From: Actinomycetes bacterium
Lineage (GTDB): Bacteria > Actinomycetota > Acidimicrobiia > Acidimicrobiales > RAAP-2
Direction: 5' to 3'
Length of the DNA stretch: 17,236 nt
Assembly: GCA_021801615.1 (NCBI GenBank)
Contig: JAJYXS010000025.1
Location: 1-17,236, forward strand
The notes under the pieces are model-generated. The model saw only the letters and a list, made by a program, of their open reading frames with translations. It was not told the DNA's origin and did no database searches. Below, in pieces: positions 1-4,826 of this stretch. The translations under genes were made by a program, and so were the position numbers. Each line of letters begins with the position of its first letter. Position 1 is the stretch's first letter.

Positions 1-49
1 CGCGGACCTGCGCCGCGACGCGCTCTCCGTCGAGGAGGCGCGCGGTCAA
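1..49 (-). CDS. folD: FolD N-terminus, partial (methylene-THF dehydrogenase/cyclohydrolase)
   Basis: A reading frame opens at a TTG at 49-47, overlaps the purH stop as TTGA, and runs off the left edge. The 16 visible codons read MTARLLDGERVAAQVR (start read as Met). This has the look of the FolD amino terminus, in which an A-x-L-L/I-D-G segment precedes a short helix ending in R. FolD is a cytosolic bifunctional enzyme that interconverts methylene-THF and 10-formyl-THF. 10-Formyl-THF is the cofactor of both PurN and PurH encoded just upstream, so the position makes metabolic sense. No strong Shine-Dalgarno sequence is seen, so expression would rely on translational coupling to purH. Only the N-terminus is visible and no catalytic residue can be checked, so the call is probable rather than certain. 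Confidence 0.7.
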   Translation of the reverse strand, partial: MTARLLDGERVAAQVR

Positions 50-1548
50 TGCCGAAAGTGGCGTTCGCCGGTGAGCACCATCGCGACGCCCGCCGCGTCC
101 GCGGCCGCGAGCACCTCGCCGTCGCGCACCGAGCCCCCGGGCTGCACGACCGCGCTGACGCCGGCCCGCGCGAGCACCTCGAGGCCGTCGGGGAACGGGA
201 AGAACCCGTCGCTCGCCGCCGCCGCACCGGCCGCGCGTGCCCCGGCCTTGGCGACCGCGAGCTCCGCCGCGACCACGCGCGACTGCTGCCCCGCCCCCAC
301 GCCGACCACCTGCCCCCCGGTGGCGACGACGATCGCGTTGGAGGAGGTGCGCGCGCACAGGCGCCAGGCGAGGGCGAGGTCCGCCCACTCGGCCTCGGTG
401 GGCACGCGCGCGCTCGCCACCTGCCAGCCGCCGGGCAGGACCGCGAGCTCGTCGGGATCCTGGACGAGGGCCGCCGCGCCGAGCGTGCGCAGCTGGCGCC
501 CGGGGGCCTCCGGCGCGGGCGCCGACAGAAGGCGGGTGGCCTTGCGGCGCTCGGCGAGCCGCTCGATCGCGCCGGGCGTGTAGCCGCCCGCGACGATGAC
601 GTCGGCCTGCGGCCCTCGTGCCACCTCCTCGGCCACGTCGTCGGCGACCTCGCCCGAGAGCGCCACCACGCCGCCGAACGCCGAGACGGGGTCGCCTTCG
701 AGGGCCCGGGCGTACGCGCTGAGGAGGTCGCCGCCGACCGCCGCGCCGCACGGATTGGCGTGCTTCACGATGACGGCGGCCGGACGGCCCCCGGCGTCCG
801 CGGCGACCTCGTGGACCAGACGCCAGGCTGCGTCCGCGTCGAAGACGTTCAGGTAGGAGAGCGCGGTACCTCCGTGCTGCACCACGCCGTCCCACCAGCC
901 GGGGCCCGAGCGGTAGCGCGCGCCCCGCTGGTGGGGGTTCTCGCCGTAACGGCAGATCTCGGCGCGCTCGTAGGTGAGATGGAGGGTCGGGGGGAGGGGG
1001 TCGTCGCCGTCGAACCACGACACGATCGCCGCGTCGTACGCCGCGGTGTGCGCGAACGCAGCACGCGCGAGCCGTCGGCGCGTCTCGGCGGACAGCGTGC
1101 CGGCGGCCTGCAGCTCCTGGAGCACCGGCTGGTAGTCGGCGGGGGAGGTGAGGACCGCCACGTAGGCGTGGTTCTTCGCCGCCGCCCGCACCATCGCCGG
1201 GCCGCCGACGTCGATCGTCTCGATCGACGGCGAGGCCATGAACGGGTACAGGTTCGACACGACGAGGTCGATCGGGGAGATGCCCTGCGCGTCGAGGTCT
1301 GCGAGGTGGCCGGGGACGGACCTGTCGGCGAGGATGCCGCCGTGGATCGCCGGGTGGAGCGTCTTCACGCGGCCGCCGAGCATCTCGGGGACGCCGGTGA
1401 CGTCGGCGACCTGGACGTGCTCGACCTTCGCGTCGCTGAGCGCCTTGGAGGTGTTGCCGCTCGCCACGAGCTCCCAACCGAGCGCTCTGAGCCCGCGCGC
1501 GAGCTCGACGATCCCGGTCTTGTCGTGCACGGAGAGGAGCGCCCTCAT
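46..1548 (-). CDS. purH: Bifunctional AICAR formyltransferase / IMP cyclohydrolase
   Basis: PurH catalyses the last two steps of de novo IMP synthesis in the cytosol: formylation of AICAR with 10-formyl-THF, then ring closure. The protein is 500 aa, slightly short of the usual 520-530. The N-terminal cyclohydrolase (MGS-like) domain shows HDKTGI at 8-13, GGRVKTLHP at 58-66 and NLYPF at 99-103. The formyltransferase domain shows RYGENPHQ at 200-207, the catalytic Lys-His pair in VKHANPCG (K262, H263), SAFGG at 289-293 and a C-terminal QPGGSVRDGEV near 469-479. Odd points are SGNTSKAL at 30-37, where most family members have a GGT loop, and TSSNAI at 401-406, where KSNAI is common. The ATG overlaps the purN stop as ATGA, with only a weak GGTGG Shine-Dalgarno sequence, so coupling is likely. 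The next gene is folD. Confidence 0.97.
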   Translation of the reverse strand: MRALLSVHDKTGIVELARGLRALGWELVASGNTSKALSDAKVEHVQVADVTGVPEMLGGRVKTLHPAIHGGILADRSVPGHLADLDAQGISPIDLVVSNLYPFMASPSIETIDVGGPAMVRAAAKNHAYVAVLTSPADYQPVLQELQAAGTLSAETRRRLARAAFAHTAAYDAAIVSWFDGDDPLPPTLHLTYERAEICRYGENPHQRGARYRSGPGWWDGVVQHGGTALSYLNVFDADAAWRLVHEVAADAGGRPAAVIVKHANPCGAAVGGDLLSAYARALEGDPVSAFGGVVALSGEVADDVAEEVARGPQADVIVAGGYTPGAIERLAERRKATRLLSAPAPEAPGRQLRTLGAAALVQDPDELAVLPGGWQVASARVPTEAEWADLALAWRLCARTSSNAIVVATGGQVVGVGAGQQSRVVAAELAVAKAGARAAGAAAASDGFFPFPDGLEVLARAGVSAVVQPGGSVRDGEVLAAADAAGVAMVLTGERHFRH

Positions 1549-2219
1549 GCGCGCGCCACCGTGCTCGGCGTGCTCAGCGCGCTCGGCGTGCTCGGCGTGC
1601 TCGGCGTGCTCGGCGTGCTCGGCGTGCTCGGCGTGCTCGGCGCCGGCACCAGCGCGTCGAGCACGCTGAGCACGGTGGCAGGGTAGAGCCTGCGCTCCAC
1701 CTGCTTGATCCGCTCGTGCAGGGTCTCGACCGTGTCGCCGGGGTGCACGGGCACCTCCTCTCGCGCCAGCACCGGGCCGGCGTCGACCTGCGCGGTCGCC
1801 ACGTGGACGGTGCACCCCGTCGTCGCCACCCCGGCCGCCAACGCGTCGGCGACCGCGTGCCAGCCGGGGAACGCCGGGAGGAGCGAGGGATGCGTGTTCA
1901 GGACGCGACCGGGGAAGGCTTCGTGGACGCGCTCGGTGAGCACGGTGCCGAAGCCGGCCATCGCGACGAGGAGGATCTCGCGCGAGACGAGCACCTCGGT
2001 GAGCGCCCCGGTGTAGCGGTCCCGGTCGAACGCCGGCCCGAAGCCGCCGAAGTCCCGACGGTCGACGAGCGCCGCCTCCACGCCCGCGCACGACGCGAGC
2101 TCGAGCGCGCGACAGGGCCGGTCCGCGACGACGACGGACACCGGGACGCCCGCCTCGAGCAGCGCGCGCAGGATCGTCCCGGCGCCCGAGGCGAGCACGC
2201 CGACGCGCCGGGCCCTCAG
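1545..2219 (-). CDS. purN: Phosphoribosylglycinamide formyltransferase (GART), CTG start
   Basis: PurN transfers the formyl group of 10-formyl-THF to GAR, the third step of purine synthesis. The product is 224 aa, longer than the usual 190-215 because of a repeat-encoded tail. The catalytic triad is present: Asn108 and His110 in LNTHPSLLP, and Asp146 in VDAGPV. The phosphate-loop region reads SGAGTILRA (11-19), where most family members have G-x-G-S-N-L. No ATG, GTG or TTG in frame precedes the first strand. The best start is CTG at 2219-2217, which overlaps the sucD stop as CTGA and sits 5 nt after a perfect AAGGAG. A GTG at codon 8 would cut into the first beta strand. Residues about 193-221 are a Ser-Thr-Pro low-complexity tail encoded by a 9-bp tandem repeat. 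The gene is coupled to purH downstream. Confidence 0.93.
   Translation of the reverse strand: MRARRVGVLASGAGTILRALLEAGVPVSVVVADRPCRALELASCAGVEAALVDRRDFGGFGPAFDRDRYTGALTEVLVSREILLVAMAGFGTVLTERVHEAFPGRVLNTHPSLLPAFPGWHAVADALAAGVATTGCTVHVATAQVDAGPVLAREEVPVHPGDTVETLHERIKQVERRLYPATVLSVLDALVPAPSTPSTPSTPSTPSTPSTPSALSTPSTVARA
1561..1641. repeat. 9-bp minisatellite at the purN 3' end (9 units)
   Basis: Nine tandem copies of GTGCTCGGC (plus strand) run without interruption. Seven are identical and two differ: GTGCTCAGC at 1570-1578 and GCGCTCGGC at 1579-1587. The unit is a multiple of three, so in the purN frame it encodes repeated Ser-Thr-Pro, and copy-number changes would lengthen or shorten PurN without a frameshift. 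The array ends 12 bp before the purH ATG, so it also forms the upstream mRNA context of purH. Confidence 0.95.
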
Positions 2220-3106
2220 CCCAGCTCCTTCACGATCTCGACCATGCGCTCGCCGGCCTCGCTCGGGTTCTGCGCCACGATGGCCCCCGCCGCCGAGAGC
2301 GCCTCCATCTTCGCCTGGGCGGTGCCCCTGGAGCCCGAGATGATCGCGCCCGCGTGGCCCATCCTGCGGCCGGGGGGCGCGGTGACGCCTGCGACGTAGC
2401 AGACGACCGGCTTCGTGACGTGCTCGGCGATGAACTCCGCCGCGCGCTCCTCCTCGGAGCCGCCGATCTCGCCGATCATCATCACCGCCTTGGTGTCGGG
2501 GTCCTCCTGGAACGCCGCGAGGCAGTCGATGAAGTTCGTCCCGGGCACCGGGTCGCCGCCGATGCCCACGCACGTCGTCTGGCCGACCCCGTTCTGGGAC
2601 AGCTCGTGGAGGGCCTGGTAGGTGAGCGTCCCCGAGCGGCTCACGATCCCGACTGGGCCTCCGGGGAGCGCGATGTCCCCCGAAGTGATCCCGATGTTGC
2701 ACTTGCCCGGCGAGATGATGCCCGGGCAATTCGGACCGAGCAGACGGGTGCCAGGGTGCTCTTCGACGAGCCGATTGTACGCGCGGGCCTCGTCGTGCGC
2801 CGGGATCCCCTCGGTGATGCAGACGACGAAGGAGATGCCCGCCTCGGCGGCCTCCAGGATCGCCGCGGCGGCGAACGGCGGTGGCACCGAGATGAACGAC
2901 GCGGTCGCACCGGTCGCCTCGACGGCCTCGGCCACGGTGGCGAACACCGGGATCCCCTCGATCACCTCCCCCCCGCGCCTCGGGTTCGTGCCCGCGACGA
3001 CCTTCGTGCCGTACGCACGGTTGCGCTTTCCGTGGTAGAGGCCCTGGCTGGTCGGGCTCACGCCCTGGACGACGACGGTCGTCGTCTCGTCGACGAAGAT
3101 GCTCAC
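2216..3106 (-). CDS. sucD: Succinyl-CoA synthetase alpha subunit
   Basis: SucD is the CoA-binding and phosphohistidine-carrying subunit of succinate-CoA ligase, the TCA-cycle step that yields NTP. The protein is 296 aa, normal for the family. Recognisable segments are the CoA-binding N-terminus, CITEGIP near 96-102, LLGPNCPG at 122-129, IVSRSGTLTYE-like at 154-163, VGIGGDPVPG at 180-189, IGEIGGS at 211-217 and RMGHAGAI at 248-255, with the active-site His251. The N-terminal phosphate loop reads QGVSPTSQG, one residue longer than the family's usual QG-x-T-G-x-x-G. The GTG start at 3106-3104 overlaps the sucC stop as GTGA and follows GAGGAG by 5 nt. The sucD stop overlaps the purN start as CTGA. 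It forms a heterotetramer or dimer with SucC. Confidence 0.97.
   Translation of the reverse strand: MSIFVDETTTVVVQGVSPTSQGLYHGKRNRAYGTKVVAGTNPRRGGEVIEGIPVFATVAEAVEATGATASFISVPPPFAAAAILEAAEAGISFVVCITEGIPAHDEARAYNRLVEEHPGTRLLGPNCPGIISPGKCNIGITSGDIALPGGPVGIVSRSGTLTYQALHELSQNGVGQTTCVGIGGDPVPGTNFIDCLAAFQEDPDTKAVMMIGEIGGSEEERAAEFIAEHVTKPVVCYVAGVTAPPGRRMGHAGAIISGSRGTAQAKMEALSAAGAIVAQNPSEAGERMVEIVKELG
2225..2230 (-). promoter_or_regulatory. Shine-Dalgarno site that decides the purN start
   Basis: A perfect AAGGAG on the minus strand, inside the last codons of sucD, lies 5 nt before the CTG at 2219-2217. No ATG, GTG or TTG in the purN frame lies within normal distance of it. It therefore supports CTG as the real purN initiation codon. 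Confidence 0.6.
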
Positions 3107-4275
3107 GCTCGCTCCTCTGTCCCTCGCGCCCCTGGCATGACGGCCATCGCCACCGCCCTCTTCGCGGCCTCGAGCATCGTCGGCTCGGCCACGAGCCGCT
3201 CCGACAGGTGCGGCCGGAGGAGGGCCCGGCCCTCCTCGGCGTTCGTGCCGTCCAGCCGCAGCACGATCGGCGAGCGCAGGTCGACGCGGGCCAGCGCCTC
3301 GATCACGCCCTTGGCCACCTCGTCGACACGGGTGATACCGCCGAAGATGTTCACGAAGATCGTCCGCACCGCCGGATCGGCGTTGATCACCTCCAGCGCG
3401 GCCGCCATGACGTCGGCGTTGGCACCCCCGCCGATGTCGAGGAAGTTGGCCGGCGAGCCCCCCACCTGGTTCACCACGTCGCACGTGCTCATCGCGAGAC
3501 CCGCACCGTTCGCGATGATCCCGACGTCGCCCGACAGACCGACGTAGTTGAGACCCCTCTCCCTGGCCATCTGCTCCCGGGGGTCCTCGGTCTCGGTCGC
3601 CTCGAACTCCTCCCACTCGGGATGGCGGAACCGTGCGTTGTCGTCGAGGGTGACCTTCGCGTCCAGCGCGTGGACACGGCCGTCGGCGGTGAGGATCAGC
3701 GGGTTGACCTCGGCGAGGTCGCAGTCGCCCTCGTCGTAGCAGCGGTACAGGGCGACGAGCACGTCGGCCGCCTGGACGCGGGCAGCGTCGTCCAGCCCCG
3801 CGTCGTCGACCCACCGGCGCGCCGTCGCGAGGTCCAGGCCCCGCACCGGGTCGACGTGGATGCGTGCGATCGCGCCGGGGTTCGTGGCGGCGACCTCCTC
3901 GATCTCCACGCCGCCCTCCTTGGAGAGCATCCCGAGGTACGTCTTGGCCGGACGGTCGAGCGTGAAGCTGGCGTAGTACTCCTTCGCGATGTCCGACGCG
4001 TGCTCGACCCACAGCCGGTGCACGACATGGCCCTTGATGTCCATGCCGAGGATCGCACCGGCGTGCCGGCGCACCTCTTCGGCGTCCGCGGCGAGCTTGA
4101 TCCCGCCGGCCTTCCCCCGCCCGCCGACCTTCACCTGGGCCTTCACCACGACCGGGTAGCCGGCGGCCTGCGCCTGGACGACGGCCTCCTCGACGCTGTC
4201 CGCGACCCCCCCTGCAGACGTCGGGATCCCGTAGCGTGCGAAGTACTGCTTGCCCTGGTACTCGTAGAGGTCCAT
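3103..4275 (-). CDS. sucC: ADP/GDP-forming succinyl-CoA synthetase beta subunit
   Basis: SucC is the nucleotide- and succinate-binding ATP-grasp subunit of succinate-CoA ligase. The 390-aa protein starts MDLYEYQGKQ, the standard opening of the family. It carries the ATP-grasp glycine loop VGGRGKAGG at 50-58, the metal-binding segment AEVNPL at 188-193, FLDIGGGA at 278-285 and NIFGGITR at 309-316. The ATG at 4275-4273 follows a strong GGAAGGAG Shine-Dalgarno sequence by 4 nt and lies 32 nt after the stop of the B12-binding gene. It ends in GTGA overlap with sucD, ensuring matched synthesis of the two subunits. Malate-CoA ligase is a related alternative, but the neighbouring acyl-CoA mutase subunit, which makes succinyl-CoA, favours the succinate enzyme. 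Confidence 0.97.
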   Translation of the reverse strand: MDLYEYQGKQYFARYGIPTSAGGVADSVEEAVVQAQAAGYPVVVKAQVKVGGRGKAGGIKLAADAEEVRRHAGAILGMDIKGHVVHRLWVEHASDIAKEYYASFTLDRPAKTYLGMLSKEGGVEIEEVAATNPGAIARIHVDPVRGLDLATARRWVDDAGLDDAARVQAADVLVALYRCYDEGDCDLAEVNPLILTADGRVHALDAKVTLDDNARFRHPEWEEFEATETEDPREQMARERGLNYVGLSGDVGIIANGAGLAMSTCDVVNQVGGSPANFLDIGGGANADVMAAALEVINADPAVRTIFVNIFGGITRVDEVAKGVIEALARVDLRSPIVLRLDGTNAEEGRALLRPHLSERLVAEPTMLEAAKRAVAMAVMPGARGTEERA

Positions 4276-4292
4276 CCGGCTCCTTCCTTCGA

Positions 4293-4322
4293 CTAGACGG
4301 CCTGCTGCTAGACGGCCTGCTG
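4293..4322. repeat. 15-bp tandem duplication copying a stop codon
   Basis: CTAGACGGCCTGCTG occurs twice in immediate tandem (4293-4307 and 4308-4322). On the coding strand this duplicates the last four codons and the TAG stop of the B12-binding gene, so QQAV-stop is followed by an in-frame QQAV-stop. The first stop met by the ribosome is the one at 4310-4308. Confidence 0.95.
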
Positions 4323-4724
4323 CGCTTCGCGCCGGTCGAGCGCCTCCTCGAGCCACGCGCCGATCGACGGCAGCGGCGCGCCCGGCGTGAAGACCCCGGC
4401 AACGCCCTCGCGCTCGAGCGCGGGGACGTCGCGCTCGGGGATGATCCCGCCGACGATCACCAGGACGTCACTGCGGCCCGCGGCGGCGAGCTGCGCCATG
4501 ACCTTCGGGACGATCGTGAGATGGGCCCCCGAGAGGAGCGACAGACCGAGCGCGTCGGCGTCCTCTTGGACCACCGCTTGGACGACCTGCTCGGGCGTCT
4601 GATGGAGCCCCGTGTAGACGACCTCGAAGCCCGCGTCTCGCAGCGCCCGGGCGATGACCTTGGCGCCCCTGTCGTGGCCGTCGAGCCCGGGCTTCGCGAC
4701 CACCACGCGATAGGGGCGCTTCAT
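4308..4724 (-). CDS. Stand-alone B12-binding small subunit of an acyl-CoA mutase
   Basis: This 138-aa protein is a free-standing cobalamin-binding Rossmann domain like the C-terminal part of methylmalonyl-CoA mutase or the small subunits IcmB/HcmB. The base-off/His-on motif DGHDRG lies at 15-20 (cobalt-ligating His17), followed by LSLLSG at 61-66 and the GG loop at 92-93, in the right order and spacing. KPGLDGHDRGAKVIA is close to the mutase consensus. It must pair with a large catalytic subunit that is not in the window. The adjacent sucCD suggests methylmalonyl-CoA mutase (succinyl-CoA formation), but isobutyryl- or 2-hydroxyisobutyryl-CoA mutase cannot be excluded. The ATG at 4724 has no Shine-Dalgarno sequence, and TATCAT ends 8 nt upstream, suggesting a leaderless or near-leaderless transcript. 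The last codons and stop are tandemly duplicated. Confidence 0.92.
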   Translation of the reverse strand: MKRPYRVVVAKPGLDGHDRGAKVIARALRDAGFEVVYTGLHQTPEQVVQAVVQEDADALGLSLLSGAHLTIVPKVMAQLAAAGRSDVLVIVGGIIPERDVPALEREGVAGVFTPGAPLPSIGAWLEEALDRREAQQAV

Positions 4725-4732
4725 CGAGGGCG

Positions 4733-4738
4733 ATGATA
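4733..4738 (-). promoter_or_regulatory. Candidate -10 box for the B12-binding gene
   Basis: TATCAT on the minus strand (5 of 6 to TATAAT) ends 8 nt before the ATG at 4724, and no Shine-Dalgarno sequence lies between. This spacing would place the transcription start at or within about 2 nt of the start codon. No convincing -35 is visible (GCGGGG at the 17-nt position), so the call rests on the -10 and the missing Shine-Dalgarno sequence. Confidence 0.4.
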
Positions 4739-4780
4739 GGCGGCCAGGCGCGCGTCCCCGCCAGCCGGCTCCCCCGGAAC

Positions 4781-4826
4781 GGCGCGTCAGCCGGCGCGCC
4801 GGCAAGGGCGCGTCAGCCGGCGCGCC
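4781..4826. repeat. Two 20-bp direct repeats over the pcrA stop, each with a dyad
   Basis: GGCGCGTCAGCCGGCGCGCC occurs at 4781-4800 and again at 4807-4826, separated by 6 bp. The 4807-4826 copy contains the last codons and the TGA stop of pcrA, so the other copy is a duplicate of the gene end lying downstream of it. Each copy can fold (GGCGCG/CGCGCC stem, 8-nt loop). The junction region also holds the perfect palindrome CCGGCGCGCCGG at 4791-4802. There is no T-rich tail, so a classic terminator is not supported, although an RNA 3'-end structure is possible. Confidence 0.9.

Noticed and set aside
1561..1641. The repeat array as a CRISPR or a protein-repeat gene on the plus strand (LGV repeats).
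   Set aside because: The units are 9 bp with no spacers, and the array lies at the end of purN in frame, so it is a simple minisatellite.
4293..4322. Programmed read-through of the TAG stop of the B12-binding gene.
   Set aside because: The duplicated copy supplies a second in-frame TAG after only four codons, and the next gene has its own strong ribosome site. Read-through would add nothing useful.
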